From Holdemania sp. Marseille-P2844 (GTDB lineage: Bacteria > Bacillota_I > Bacilli_A > Erysipelotrichales > Erysipelotrichaceae): a stretch of DNA of 64,000 nucleotides. Of this stretch, positions 8,907 through 17,784 are shown piece by piece. The stretch lies in NCBI RefSeq assembly GCF_900120005.1, contig NZ_LT635449.1:357410-421409 (forward strand), given 5' to 3'. How positions within the stretch are numbered: position 1 is the first letter of the stretch; each line of letters begins with the position of its first letter. The position numbers and the translations under genes were made by a program. The notes under the pieces are model-generated. The model made no database searches and was not told the origin of the DNA. It saw nothing but the letters and a program-made list of their open reading frames with translations.

Positions 8907-10229
8907 ATGAAAAAAGAAATCATTCGATCAACTGTCCATCTCCTTACCCTTTCATTGATCGCAAAAATCCTTTCCTTTTTTGTTCGGATCGCCTGCGCGC
9001 GCGTTCTCAGCGCCGAGGCGATGAATTATTACAGTCTGACGATGCCGACGACGGTGTTCCTCATCACGCTCGGCCAGATGGGGCTGCCCAGCGCCGTCAG
9101 CAAGATCATCGCTTCGCGTCAGGACTACACGCCGGTATTAAAAGCGTCCGTTCTGCTTTCGGTGATCAACAACCTGCTTCTGACAGTCTTTTTCATCCTC
9201 GTGATCCCGTTGCTGGCGGCCGTCGTCTTGAAGCAGCAGGTTCTGATTCCGGTACTGCGCGCGGTCGTACCGATCATTCCGCTGGTCAGTATCTCAGGGC
9301 TGCTGAAAGGTTATTTCATGGGCCGGCAGGAAATTATCCCGCCCACGGCCTGCCAGATCAGCGAGGAAATCACACGGATTCTCTTTCTGATCGGCTGCTT
9401 CACACTGGCGCCGACGACCGATCCGGTTAAAATGGCGTCGATCGCGGTGTTTTCGATGTCAGTTGGAGAAATGGGCAGCATCGTCCATCTGCTGATCGCG
9501 CTCAAACGTAAAAAAAGGGTGCTGCATCACGTCAGCACCTTAACCGATTCCCTGCATTGGCAGACCGTCAACGAATTGCTCAGCCTGTCGCTGCCGATGA
9601 CCGGCAGCCGTTTAATCGGTTCCCTGACGAGTTTTCTGGAACCGATGTGCCTCGTGCTGTTCGCGGGCGTCCTGCTTCAGCAGCAGCTGATCACAACCTA
9701 TGGCCAGCTTAACGGCTACGTCATGCCGTTATTGACGCTGCCCAGCTTTGCGACAATCGCTCTAAGCAACTGGCTGCTGCCCTCGTTTACCTACCAGGCC
9801 AGCCGTCACCGCATGGATCATGCCCGCAAACAATTCTTTCAGATCGGCTTGTGCTGTCTGGGCATCGGCTGCGCCAGCGGACTGACGTTGTTCTGCTTCG
9901 CCGAGCCGATCTGTCAGCTGCTCTATCACCAGACGCAGATGGTCGGCTTGCTGCGCTCGCTGGCGCTGCCGTTTATTCTGTATTCGATCCAGCCCTGCTT
10001 AAGCAGCGTGCTGCACGCGCTCGGCCAGAGTCAGAAGGCGATGATCGACACGACCTGCGGCTGTCTGACGCGCTTAGCCTGCATCAGCTTTCTGACGATT
10101 CCCTTAGGCACGCAGGCTGTCGGAATCGCGTTAGTCAGCGGGATGCTGGTGACGACCGTGCTGCATCTCGGCCGGGTTCTGCGCTGTCTTTTTCAGGACG
10201 AAAAAGCCATTTTTCTGCCACAGGCATAA
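8907..10229 (+). CDS. spoVB: SpoVB-type polysaccharide/lipid II flippase (MOP superfamily)
   Basis: About 440 residues with 12-14 predicted membrane helices, starting KKEIIRSTVHLLTLSLIAKILSFFVRIACARVLSAE. The N-terminal pattern (phase of helix 1, then ..GQMGLPSAVSKIIASR) is that of SpoVB/YkvU/Wzx-like transporters, which flip lipid-linked envelope precursors. Divergent from comN, as secDF-comN-spoVB in Bacillus. The frame opens at a GTG at 8892, but that codon is part of the GTGGAGGA ribosome site, so the ATG at 8907 is the start. The 3' end overlaps the convergent DUF421 gene by 99 bases. A sporulation role cannot be concluded from the family alone. Confidence 0.88.
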   Translation: MKKEIIRSTVHLLTLSLIAKILSFFVRIACARVLSAEAMNYYSLTMPTTVFLITLGQMGLPSAVSKIIASRQDYTPVLKASVLLSVINNLLLTVFFILVIPLLAAVVLKQQVLIPVLRAVVPIIPLVSISGLLKGYFMGRQEIIPPTACQISEEITRILFLIGCFTLAPTTDPVKMASIAVFSMSVGEMGSIVHLLIALKRKKRVLHHVSTLTDSLHWQTVNELLSLSLPMTGSRLIGSLTSFLEPMCLVLFAGVLLQQQLITTYGQLNGYVMPLLTLPSFATIALSNWLLPSFTYQASRHRMDHARKQFFQIGLCCLGIGCASGLTLFCFAEPICQLLYHQTQMVGLLRSLALPFILYSIQPCLSSVLHALGQSQKAMIDTTCGCLTRLACISFLTIPLGTQAVGIALVSGMLVTTVLHLGRVLRCLFQDEKAIFLPQA

Positions 10230-10817
10230 GAACACGTCCGCCGGATCTGAGATGCCTTCGGTTTCAAGCTGTTCGCGCAGCCATGCCTCATCCTTGCCGA
10301 TGGCCTGAAGCACCTGCTGCTGCACGATGCCGTCGGAGATCAGCGGGTCTTTCCACTTCAGCTTGCTGGCATCTTTTTTTAACACCGTCAGCGTGCCGCT
10401 GTTTTCCAGAATCGCAAACTGAACCTCCTCCGGCGTTGAAATGTCCTTATCACGCAGCTGATACATTAAATCGTCGATCGTATAGCGCTGCTTCTTCATC
10501 TCCATCTGGTCGATCATACCGTTATAGATGATCAAACTCGGCTTACCTTCAAAAAAGTCGCGCCATTTCTTCTTTTTCAGGCAGGCCCAGGCGATGAGGA
10601 TCTGCAGCACCGTCAGCGTCAGGATCGCAATCAGTGCTTTCCAGATACTCTGGTCCGGTTCGGATATGGACAGGGCGTAAACCTCCGACATGACGAAATA
10701 AATGACGATATCCAGCACGCTCAGTTCGCCGACCTCGCGCTTGCCCATCACCCGCAGCGAGATGATGATGATCAGATAGAAAAAAATACATTTTGAAATG
10801 AGTTCAACATATTCCAC
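10131..10817 (-). CDS. DUF421 (YetF-like) membrane protein
   Basis: A 228-residue protein with three N-terminal membrane helices (residues about 5-85, with SLRVMGKREVGELSVLDIVIYFVMSE, a DUF421 hallmark) and a cytoplasmic domain with PSLIIYNGMIDQMEMKKQRYTIDDL. The family is widespread in Bacillota; YetF-type members are linked to spore or membrane functions without a settled activity. I chose the GTG at 10817 because AGGAGG lies 8 bases upstream; this gives the family's usual length. The last 33 codons run antisense into spoVB. Divergent from yrzE. Confidence 0.86.
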   Translation of the reverse strand: MEYVELISKCIFFYLIIIISLRVMGKREVGELSVLDIVIYFVMSEVYALSISEPDQSIWKALIAILTLTVLQILIAWACLKKKKWRDFFEGKPSLIIYNGMIDQMEMKKQRYTIDDLMYQLRDKDISTPEEVQFAILENSGTLTVLKKDASKLKWKDPLISDGIVQQQVLQAIGKDEAWLREQLETEGISDPADVFLCLWQKNGFFVLKKTAQNPAEMQHGRHQHPAD

Positions 10818-10880
10818 TTTGACTTCCTCCTGTTGACATAATTCAGCATTTCCAGCGTAAGATGGGAGTGAGGTGACATC

Positions 10881-11231
10881 ATGAAACACTTGCTTGACCC
10901 CTATCTCAGACTGGCCGCCGTCTTTCTCGGCGGTTCCCTCTTAGTTTCGTTCTTATTCAGCGTTTTATACTATTTTAACTGGATGGGAACGCCGATTTAT
11001 CAAATTGGCTGTCTTTTATGCGGCGTGCTGCTGTACGCAGTGTGCGGAATTCTATTTGCTCAGAAAGCCAAGCGCAAGGTGCTGCTGCAGGCGTTGGTGC
11101 TGTTAATCGTGCTGGTGGTGCTGGGCGTGCTGTTAATGGAAGAGAAAAGCTGGGCTGCTCTGGGCGCGTTGGCGGCGAAGGGAATCTGTTTTCTGGCCGG
11201 CTGCGTCGTGATGATCAGCAAACATAATTAA
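10881..11231 (+). CDS. YrzE-like TIGR04086 family membrane protein
   Basis: A 116-residue protein made of four hydrophobic helices (about 8-32, 38-58, 68-86, 92-112) joined by short loops, with a KAKRK turn in the middle. Its size, topology and position beside spoVB match YrzE of Bacillus (TIGR04086). The function is unknown. GAGGTGA lies 4 bases before the ATG. It ends 20 bases before a strong terminator, so it is probably monocistronic or the last gene of its unit. Confidence 0.78.
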   Translation: MKHLLDPYLRLAAVFLGGSLLVSFLFSVLYYFNWMGTPIYQIGCLLCGVLLYAVCGILFAQKAKRKVLLQALVLLIVLVVLGVLLMEEKSWAALGALAAKGICFLAGCVVMISKHN

Positions 11232-11249
11232 ACTCTTTTCCCTTTGGAC

Positions 11250-11277
11250 GGCGATGAAAATGCCCATCGCCTTTTTT
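11250..11277 (+). terminator. Intrinsic terminator of yrzE-like gene
   Basis: GGCGATG (11250-11256), eight-base loop, CATCGCC (11265-11271), TTTTTT. Confidence 0.88.
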
Positions 11278-11512
11278 ATTGTTTGATCGCGGTCATCCTA
11301 AAAAACAGGGCGTGCGGCTCCGGGATTCCAGACTTGGATGATCCTACCTTAAAAAAGAAAAAATTGTGAACTGATCTTTCTCCTCTTCTATTTCAAGCTT
11401 TTCACCTGCCGGCGGATTTTCAGACAACTTTACCTTGTTGAAGCACAGAAACGCCTATGACTTTTCGCGATCAATCGTTTTAATTAGAATGGATTAAGGT
11501 TATCGCATAAAA
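11278..11512. other. Intergenic stretch without a gene
   Basis: About 235 bases between two facing terminators. I see no ORF with a ribosome site, no tRNA and no clear repeat. It is probably plain spacer between convergent units. Confidence 0.5.
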
Positions 11513-11545
11513 AAAGGAAACATCAGGTTCGCTGATCTTTCCTTT
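11508..11545 (-). terminator. Intrinsic terminator of the cysteine desulfidase gene
   Basis: AAAGGAAA-CATCAG (11513-11526), a short loop, CTGAT-C-TTTCCTTT (11532-11545), with a run of A before it, giving a T-run on the minus strand. Confidence 0.8.
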
Positions 11546-11640
11546 ATCGTTCTGCTTTCTCTTTTTATCTGGAATTTCCAGCTTTATTCTTTCCACCGAA
11601 AGGCCGGTAATTCAACCCGCGCTGCACTGAACTGGGAACG

Positions 11641-12912
11641 CTAGTCGTTGATCATCATATTTAAAATGACCTGATCGGTGATCCGCATTCCATCCCGGCT
11701 CAGCTTGCCGACGGCGTCGATCGTCTGTTCGATATCATGCTTGATGATGCCGGTATCTTCCTCAAACGCGATGTTGTTGAGCGCCATCTGATGCGCGATC
11801 ACGCCGCAGCTTAAAGCGGAAGCGATCTTGCTGGCGCAGGAAGGCTTTGCCCCGTCGCAGATCATGCCGGAAATTGTCCCGGCTAAATTCGTGATTGTCA
11901 TCTCGATCTGACGCAGATTGCCGCCGGCCAGCCAGGTGATCGCGCTGAACGCGCCGCACGCCGCGCTGACGGCGCCGCAATAGGCCGACAGCCGGCCAAT
12001 CCCGGTCTTTAAATGCACGGTGATCAGATTGCTTAAGGCCAGCGCCTGGAACATTTTTTCCTCGCTGATGCCTTTTTCCCGGGCGTACACGACGACCGGG
12101 ACCGAGCAGGTCATGCCCTGATTGCCGCTGCCGGAATTGACGACGACCGGCAGGTTGCAGCCGCTCATCCGCGCGTCGGAACCGCTGGCGGCGTACGCGA
12201 TGACCTTCGTAAACAAATCGTTGGGATTGTTTTTCATCATAATCCGGCCGACCTGCGAACCGAATGGATTCTTTAAGCCTTCCTCGGCGATCGCCATGTT
12301 GCATTCCACCTGCTTTTCAAGCAGCGGCCGGATTTCGCTGAGATCTTCATTTTCGACATAAGCGACGATCGATTCCACGGTCAGCCGGCTGCGGTCAATC
12401 GCGCTGACCGGCTGACTGGAACAATCATCCTTATCCAGCAGAACTTCTCCGTTCTTTATAATTTTCGTAATGTTGGTATGCTCGCGCTTGATCTGCAGCT
12501 GAACCTGATTTTCAGCCTGTTCCAGAACCGCCCAGATCTGCAGGTTTTCCTCGCCTTCAATCAGTTCCACCTTGCATAAATCGCTCTTTAACAGCTCCTT
12601 GACCCGCGCGACGTCCTGCGCCGTGCTGCCGGCGATGACCTGCAGCCCTTTTGACGCGTCGCCGCAGACGACGCCCATCAGCGCCGCGGTCTTAATTCCT
12701 TTTAAATTCACGGTGTTGGGAACGACGACGCCTTTCACGTTCTTCACAATGTTGCCGGAACAGCGCACCGTCATTTTCTCCGGGAACGCTCCCAGCACTT
12801 CTTTGGCCTTCGCGCAGGCATAAGCGATCGCGATCGGCTCAGTGCAGCCCAGCGCCGGAATCAGTTCTTCTTTTAATATCGGATAGACAAGCTCTTTAAT
12901 CCCTTCTGGCAT
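11641..12912 (-). CDS. L-cysteine desulfidase family protein (CyuA/YhaM, UPF0597)
   Basis: A 423-residue protein of the serine-dehydratase-like iron-sulfur family. Key stretches are PALGCTEPIAIAYA near 16-29, GNIVKNVKGVVVPNT near 49-63, SGSGNQGMTCSVPVVVYA near 260-277, YCGAVSAACGAF near 312-323 and ISGMICDGAKPSCASK near 348-363. The cysteines in these motifs are the likely cluster ligands. Characterised members break L-cysteine into pyruvate, ammonia and sulfide in anaerobes. GAGGAGG precedes the ATG. It stands alone with its own terminator and a TATAAT on the minus strand at 13013-13018. No cyuP-type transporter or regulator is adjacent, so cysteine as substrate is inferred from the family. 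Confidence 0.87.
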   Translation of the reverse strand: MPEGIKELVYPILKEELIPALGCTEPIAIAYACAKAKEVLGAFPEKMTVRCSGNIVKNVKGVVVPNTVNLKGIKTAALMGVVCGDASKGLQVIAGSTAQDVARVKELLKSDLCKVELIEGEENLQIWAVLEQAENQVQLQIKREHTNITKIIKNGEVLLDKDDCSSQPVSAIDRSRLTVESIVAYVENEDLSEIRPLLEKQVECNMAIAEEGLKNPFGSQVGRIMMKNNPNDLFTKVIAYAASGSDARMSGCNLPVVVNSGSGNQGMTCSVPVVVYAREKGISEEKMFQALALSNLITVHLKTGIGRLSAYCGAVSAACGAFSAITWLAGGNLRQIEMTITNLAGTISGMICDGAKPSCASKIASALSCGVIAHQMALNNIAFEEDTGIIKHDIEQTIDAVGKLSRDGMRITDQVILNMMIND

Positions 12913-13012
12913 GGATATTCCTCCTCGTTTCTTTTCTGCTTCCTGGGTCGTATTCCCCGCAGCTTTTTTACGGTATCAAAACCGGATTGATCTGGTTTTT
13001 TACTCTGCTTTC

Positions 13013-13018
13013 ATTATA
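13013..13018 (-). promoter_or_regulatory. -10 element upstream of the cysteine desulfidase gene
   Basis: Perfect TATAAT on the minus strand about 100 bases before the start codon. The -35 is not clear. The leader between them holds a short imperfect hairpin (AAAACC..GGTTTT, 12978-12999). Confidence 0.4.
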
Positions 13019-13122
13019 CCGTGTTCCCAACGGAAATTCATCCAGAAATTCGACCGGAACTCCGATTTATTTCCCATGTTTTTCTGCAAGCTGAAAACAC
13101 TGACTTAACTCCACTTTTCCGC

Positions 13123-13148
13123 AAAAAAACCGGACAGGTCATCCGGTT
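13123..13148 (-). terminator. Intrinsic terminator downstream of the HEAT-like gene
   Basis: AACCGGA (13128-13134), loop CAGGTCA, TCCGGTT (13142-13148), with seven A before it, giving a T-run on the minus strand. Confidence 0.75.
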
Positions 13149-13273
13149 AGGTTCTTACCCGAAATTGGACAAAGAAAAAAGTCACGCAGGATAAAGCTTC
13201 ATTTAACGCTTACTCCTGCCAGCTTCTTTGTATGGACATTCTATGTCTGCTCGAAACCGAGTAAGAGCCTCAG

Positions 13274-13750
13274 TTACAGAGATTCGTTTCGGTTTTCCTC
13301 TGCGGATTGGGTTTGAATTGCCTGCAGCGTCTTTTGAATATCCTTCGCGATCAACCGCTGCATCGTTTCCGGCACATCCTGGATCTGCGCGCCGGTTAAA
13401 GCAGCGAGGATCGAAGGCTTGAGCGAGGGATGCGCGGCGCTCAGAGAAGGCAGGGCCTGAATGCACTGACGGCGTGTGATCGGTTTGGGATCCTGAATCA
13501 ACGCCAGGCAGAAAGGCAGTGCGGCAGCGCAGGTCTTCTCCTCTACCCAGCGGGCATTGGCCCCGATCAAAAGCAGGCCGCGGGTGCGGACATAAGACTG
13601 AGGATCCTGAAGCAGCGCCACGAACCTGTCAAAATAGTATGAAACCTCCGCGCGGGTCTCACTGATCGCCAACAGGTGCTTTAACGCCTGATACGCGGTC
13701 TTCTGATCTTTATTTTTCAATTCTTCAATCTGAGCTTCAATCGGATTCAT
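13274..13750 (-). CDS. Small HEAT-repeat-like protein
   Basis: A 158-residue all-helical protein. It contains repeated helix pairs with HEAT spacing: YQALKHLLAISETRAEV, FVALLQDPQSYVRTRGLLLIGANARW, FCLALIQDPKPITRRQCIQALPSL. The pattern (Asp-Pro turn followed by Arg in the second helix) recurs at residues about 46 and 88. Such small HEAT proteins serve as protein-binding scaffolds and are often annotated as SufBD-like; no partner is evident. GAGGTGAT lies 5 bases before the ATG. Monocistronic, with a terminator about 125 bases downstream. Confidence 0.7.
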   Translation of the reverse strand: MNPIEAQIEELKNKDQKTAYQALKHLLAISETRAEVSYYFDRFVALLQDPQSYVRTRGLLLIGANARWVEEKTCAAALPFCLALIQDPKPITRRQCIQALPSLSAAHPSLKPSILAALTGAQIQDVPETMQRLIAKDIQKTLQAIQTQSAEENRNESL

Positions 13751-13867
13751 CTGCGATCACCTCGTTCTCATTAGACCATTCTGACCTCGTCCCGTCAACT
13801 CTTTTTCGCTGATGGATTCAAGCGTTCTTGCCTCCGGTCTTTGTGTGATCAGATAAGTCCGTTTTGA

Positions 13868-14848
13868 TTATTCGCAGAATAACGGTTCAATCTGACCGCG
13901 GATAAAGTCGATCCGGTCTTTGACCCGCGGCACAAACGTGGACGCGATCGCGACGACCAGGTTTTTCTGCGGATTGACGTAGATCGCATTGCCGCCGTCG
14001 CCCAGCGCCGCAAACGAAGGCTCCGCTTCCTCCACGATCCACCACAGATAGCCGTAGTTCAAATTTCGTTTTTCCCAGCAGCTCTGCGTGCGGGTGCTTT
14101 CCTTCAGCCAGGCTTGGGGGATGATCTGTTTTCCGTCCACTTGACCACCATGGATGCAGCACTCGCCGATCGCCGCCATTTCCCGCGCCGAAAGCGTCAG
14201 ACCCCATCCGGCAGTATTGATCTTGTTCGGTCCGCAGACCCAGCAGCTGTTTGTCGCCGCCTTGTAGAAGTCCATCTGTTCTTCTTTCGTTTCAAAGAAA
14301 AGACTTTTCTCTATGGCAATGCCCAGCGGATCAAACAAGTGTTCCCGGGCATAGTCGAGCACCGTTTTTCCGGTTGCGCGTGTCAGGATTCCGGTCAGTA
14401 TATCCGGACCGATGATCGGCGCATAGCGAAATTCACCTAATTGTCCCCGCCCGCCGATCTGATTTAACGCGAAGCTGACCCAGTCGTCGCTTGTAAAATA
14501 TTTCGTATAGGGATTAAAGCGAAAACGATACGGAACCGTCATCGTCAGGCAGTGCTTCAGCGTGACCTCACGCAGCAGCTCATGTCCTTTGCGGACTGGA
14601 AATTCGGGAAAGAAATCGAGAATTTTCTGATCCACTCCGGTAATTTCCCCGCGTTCCAGAGCGATTCCGATCAACAGGGAAACGATGCTTTTGGTCACGG
14701 AGAAGACGTGAAATTGATGTTCAGCGGTAAAGTCGTTGTAATACGCTTCCAGTTCGCGCCGGCCATTATGGCAGACGACCAGTCCGGCGAGATTCGGATA
14801 GTCTGTTTTGATGATTTTGTCGAGAGCGGACAGTTTTTTCGGATCCAT
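13868..14848 (-). CDS. Serine hydrolase of the class C beta-lactamase/PBP fold
   Basis: A 326-residue beta-lactamase-fold hydrolase. The catalytic SxxK is SVTK in FHVFSVTKSIVSLLIGIALERGE (near 50-53), and the following helix is typical. The second motif is probably the Tyr in EFRYAPIIGPDILTGIL, and a C-terminal GDGGNAIYVNP takes the place of the KTG box. Without a signal peptide it should be cytoplasmic, so it is more likely an esterase or peptidase than a resistance enzyme. It starts 20 bases after the MerR regulator stop, on the same strand, so the pair is probably an operon with the MerR protein in control. Confidence 0.83.
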   Translation of the reverse strand: MDPKKLSALDKIIKTDYPNLAGLVVCHNGRRELEAYYNDFTAEHQFHVFSVTKSIVSLLIGIALERGEITGVDQKILDFFPEFPVRKGHELLREVTLKHCLTMTVPYRFRFNPYTKYFTSDDWVSFALNQIGGRGQLGEFRYAPIIGPDILTGILTRATGKTVLDYAREHLFDPLGIAIEKSLFFETKEEQMDFYKAATNSCWVCGPNKINTAGWGLTLSAREMAAIGECCIHGGQVDGKQIIPQAWLKESTRTQSCWEKRNLNYGYLWWIVEEAEPSFAALGDGGNAIYVNPQKNLVVAIASTFVPRVKDRIDFIRGQIEPLFCE

Positions 14849-14868
14849 ATTCTTCCTCTTTTCCTTGT

Positions 14869-15681
14869 TTATTTTCTAACCGGATAATAGACTTCGGCGT
14901 AAAACGCCTGCGGATCATCCCGCGGATCAGAACGATAGACCTCAAACAACGCATCCGCATTGTGATATCCTTCCGCCTCAGCCCATTGAATCTGGCGGGC
15001 GTAGACCGCCGGGAAATCCGCGTCCGGACCGCTGACTACAGTTTTTAAACAGAGACCTGGCTGGAAAAGCCGGGTTTCCTCCGTGGTTTCCCGTACAGGA
15101 ATCGCAAATTCCGTGTCCAATCCTTCCTCGCTGAATTCATCGTCATGAAATAAGGTCATCGGCGATCCGTCCATCGTCAGCAGTTGTTTTTGAAGTTTAT
15201 CCAGCAAGATGCCGAAGCTTTGTTGATAGGCCAGCGGGAAATCGCCTTCCCGTACTTTTAAACGCCGCGAAAGCAGCGTCATCGCCGGCATTTCCGTCAA
15301 CTCCACCACAATCTCATCCCCGGCGTTGACCAGCGGACAGCCTTGCCGGAGATTTTCAATGTCCCCGTCCAGCTGCTGCAGCCGTTGATTCAGGAGCGTT
15401 TTCTGACGCAGAAGTTCCTGCTTTTTTTCCTGCAGCGCCGCGCTCAGACTGCTTCGCTCGCCATTGAACGTGACGACGAGCAGCTTGATTTCTTCCAGCG
15501 TAAAGTTGTAGGCCTTAAGCCGGTTGATCAGCCGCATTGTCCCAAGCTGATCTGCGGTATAGAACCGATACCCGGTCGCAGGATTGACAAGCCAAGGCTG
15601 AAGTAGACCCATCGTTTCGTAATAGCGCAGTGTTTTCGTTGAAACCCGGCAGATCCTTGAAAATTCGCCGATCGTCAGCAT
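14869..15681 (-). CDS. MerR-family regulator with GyrI-like effector domain
   Basis: A 270-residue regulator. The MerR winged helix is at 1-70 (MLTIGEFSRICRVSTKTLRYYE and GLLQP..GYRFYTADQL), a coiled-coil linker at about 75-115 (SAALQEKKQELLRQKTLLNQ), and a GyrI-like small-molecule domain from about 120 to the end. This is the BmrR/Mta arrangement, in which binding of a drug-like ligand activates a nearby gene. The adjacent downstream serine hydrolase is the obvious target. AAAGGAGG lies 7-8 bases before the ATG. Confidence 0.9.
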   Translation of the reverse strand: MLTIGEFSRICRVSTKTLRYYETMGLLQPWLVNPATGYRFYTADQLGTMRLINRLKAYNFTLEEIKLLVVTFNGERSSLSAALQEKKQELLRQKTLLNQRLQQLDGDIENLRQGCPLVNAGDEIVVELTEMPAMTLLSRRLKVREGDFPLAYQQSFGILLDKLQKQLLTMDGSPMTLFHDDEFSEEGLDTEFAIPVRETTEETRLFQPGLCLKTVVSGPDADFPAVYARQIQWAEAEGYHNADALFEVYRSDPRDDPQAFYAEVYYPVRK

Positions 15682-15773
15682 CTTTTTTCCTCCTTTTTCC
15701 TGTGTCTGGCTTCAGGATACACCTTGTCCTTAGGGCAAAGTCAAGCGATCAATTCTGGAAATTTTAAACAAAG

Positions 15774-15800
15774 GAAAAGCGGCGCTGAAACAACGCCGCA
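15774..15800 (-). terminator. Intrinsic terminator of the flavoprotein gene
   Basis: GCGGCG (15779-15784), nine-base loop, CGCCGC (15794-15799). On the minus strand it is followed by TTTTCC. Confidence 0.65.
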
Positions 15801-15882
15801 AAACAGACAAAACTTTTCTTTTATTTCCTCATCCGGATCAGAATTCAGTCCGGACAAATTTCTGAGATCCGGCTCCTTTCGG

Positions 15883-17607
15883 TTAAGCTTCCTCGGCCAG
15901 ATATTTTCCAGTCAGATAGCCGAACGTCAGGCAGGTGGAACCTAAATTATGTCCCGGGAAGTGGGTGGAATAGCAGTTGCAGTACATATCGCCGACCATC
16001 GAACCGACGCAGTACAGCCCTTCTATCGTTTCATTATTTTCATTGAGCACCTGCATCTTGTTATTGCAGCGGATGCCGCCGACGGTGGACAGGAACCACG
16101 GCGTACACTTAATCCCATAGAACGGGCCGGTCTTGATCGGAAGCAAAAGTTCCTTGCGCTTGTAGAAGTCTTCGTCCACTCCCTTTTCGCAGAAACCGTT
16201 ATAGCGCTCGATCGTCGCAATCGCCGTTTCCTTCGGCAGTCCCAGCTTTTCAACCAGCTCCTCGATCGTGTCGGCTTTGACCATCTTGACGTCGATCGAA
16301 CCGGAGCCGTTCATTTCAATGGTGCCGGAGCTGGCAACGATCTCATCCCAATATTGAATGACTTCCTGTTCGTTCTCAAATACCTTCGGTCCGTCGACAT
16401 AGCGGTGATTCTGCCACTGCGGTTCGGAGGCATAAGCGGTATCCCAGATCGCATAGGCGTGATGGCCTTTTTCATGCATCAGCGACAGACCGCCGTGAGA
16501 AATAACATTGTCTTCGTTGATGTAGCGCACGCCGTCGCTGTTGACCATCAATCCCTGGAACGCCCGGACCTGACGGGTGATGCTGCGCCATTGGAAGCAG
16601 AAAATCATCGGTGCCGGCGTTTCGCTCTTATCCAACGCCGCCCCGGCCCAATAGCTCATCTTGTGGCCCGAACCTTCCCAGATTCCCCCGCGGCCCGCCT
16701 GCAGCGCCCATGGAATGTACTTCTGCAGCATTTCCTCGTCCGCGCCGAAATCGCCGGTCGCCATGACGACGCCTTTGCGGGCAATGTATTTCACATATTC
16801 GTTATTGGCGTTGGTACAGATCACCCCGATCACGCGGTCACCGTCCTTCACCAGCTGCTTTGCGGCGTTTTCATAGCGCATATCGACGCCGGCCTTGGCG
16901 CAGTATGCCGCCATGTTGTCGCAGACGTCCTGCTGCGGATTATCGTCCGGGCCTTTGCCATTCGGGCCGCCTAAGAATTCATGCGTGCCCGGGAATTCGC
17001 CGTTGACGTCTTCCGGATCCGAATACCAATGTTCCATAACCGGCGTCAGATCATTGCCGCCGACCTGGCTGGCCGTCGTCATGTGATCGATCAGCCAGTC
17101 CATCGCTTCGCCGCTGCGCTGGGCGTGAAGCATCCACTTGCTGCCGTCGATACGATAGGAATGATAGCCCATCATCCGTTTGTAAATCTTACTGATTTCT
17201 TCCTCGCTCAATTCGTAGCCCTTTTCCTTAGTCAGCTTGGAGTTGATGGCGAAAATCGATCCGCCGCGGCCGATGACCTGACGCATCCGTTCGATCAGGA
17301 CAACCTCTGCCCCCGCTTCCCGGCCGGACAGGGCACAGCACAGACCGCTGAAGCCGCCGCCCACGACAACGATATCACTCTCGACAGTTTCTTTGATCTG
17401 ATCCTCTGGAATCGGCTCCGGAGCCGATTCCCAGGCGAACTGACCGGAAGCGGCCGTCGGTTCAGGACATGGCGTTGACGTCGGCGTTTCCTGGCTTTCA
17501 CAGCCTGTTAAAAGCCCGGCCGCCGCCAGCCCGACAGCACCGGCTGCCGCACCTTTCAGGAAATCCCGGCGCGAGATGCCGCTGGTTATCTTGTGGTTTT
17601 GATTCAT
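15883..17607 (-). CDS. Tat-exported lipoprotein flavin reductase (FAD_binding_2, fumarate/urocanate reductase-like)
   Basis: A 574-residue flavoprotein. A twin-arginine signal (ISRRDFLKG, Arg13-Arg14) leads into a hydrophobic stretch and a lipobox ending at Cys36 (GLLTGC), so it should be folded, exported by Tat and anchored as a lipoprotein. A Pro/Thr/Ser-rich linker follows, then the FAD dinucleotide fold (DIVVVGGGFSGLCCALSGREAG, near 78-99) and the family's C-terminal GHNLGSTCLTFGYLTGKYLAEE. There is no FMN-binding or cytochrome domain, so electrons must come from a separate protein. Members reduce C=C bonds of fumarate, urocanate, aromatic enoates or steroids in anaerobic respiration; the acceptor cannot be read from sequence. 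The divergent LysR gene probably regulates it. Confidence 0.88.
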   Translation of the reverse strand: MNQNHKITSGISRRDFLKGAAAGAVGLAAAGLLTGCESQETPTSTPCPEPTAASGQFAWESAPEPIPEDQIKETVESDIVVVGGGFSGLCCALSGREAGAEVVLIERMRQVIGRGGSIFAINSKLTKEKGYELSEEEISKIYKRMMGYHSYRIDGSKWMLHAQRSGEAMDWLIDHMTTASQVGGNDLTPVMEHWYSDPEDVNGEFPGTHEFLGGPNGKGPDDNPQQDVCDNMAAYCAKAGVDMRYENAAKQLVKDGDRVIGVICTNANNEYVKYIARKGVVMATGDFGADEEMLQKYIPWALQAGRGGIWEGSGHKMSYWAGAALDKSETPAPMIFCFQWRSITRQVRAFQGLMVNSDGVRYINEDNVISHGGLSLMHEKGHHAYAIWDTAYASEPQWQNHRYVDGPKVFENEQEVIQYWDEIVASSGTIEMNGSGSIDVKMVKADTIEELVEKLGLPKETAIATIERYNGFCEKGVDEDFYKRKELLLPIKTGPFYGIKCTPWFLSTVGGIRCNNKMQVLNENNETIEGLYCVGSMVGDMYCNCYSTHFPGHNLGSTCLTFGYLTGKYLAEEA

Positions 17608-17622
17608 TTCTTGTTTCCTCCT

Positions 17623-17644
17623 CTTGTGATTCCATTATCACAAG
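17623..17644. repeat. Inverted repeat just upstream of the flavoprotein ribosome site
   Basis: CTTGTGAT (17623-17630), six-base spacer, ATCACAAG (17637-17644): perfect 8-bp arms. In the flavoprotein mRNA it would form a hairpin directly before GAGGAGG. It could be an RNA element or a regulator site. Confidence 0.5.
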
Positions 17645-17725
17645 ACTTTGGGAATTCGCCAATCATCTGTTATTTGATCTTTTCGCAACCAAAAGTTTCC
17701 AGTGTGTTTATGTTTTCACAATATA

Positions 17726-17734
17726 TGTTATAAT
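17726..17734 (+). promoter_or_regulatory. Extended -10 promoter of the LysR gene
   Basis: TGTTATAAT, an extended -10 (TG-N-TATAAT), 50 bases before the LysR start. The -35 region is weak, as is common with an extended -10. Confidence 0.55.
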
Positions 17735-17784
17735 GATCACAACATCAAAGAGGAAAGAAACTAAAAAAATCGGGGGATTTTGTC

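Noticed and set aside
9851..10531. Plus-strand frame of 226 codons
   Set aside because: It overlaps spoVB and the DUF421 gene in other frames and is Arg/Pro/Ser-rich, the usual look of a GC-rich shadow frame.
15949..16974. Plus-strand frame of 341 codons opposite the flavoprotein
   Set aside because: Long, but antisense to a gene with FAD motifs, with no ribosome site and no domain.
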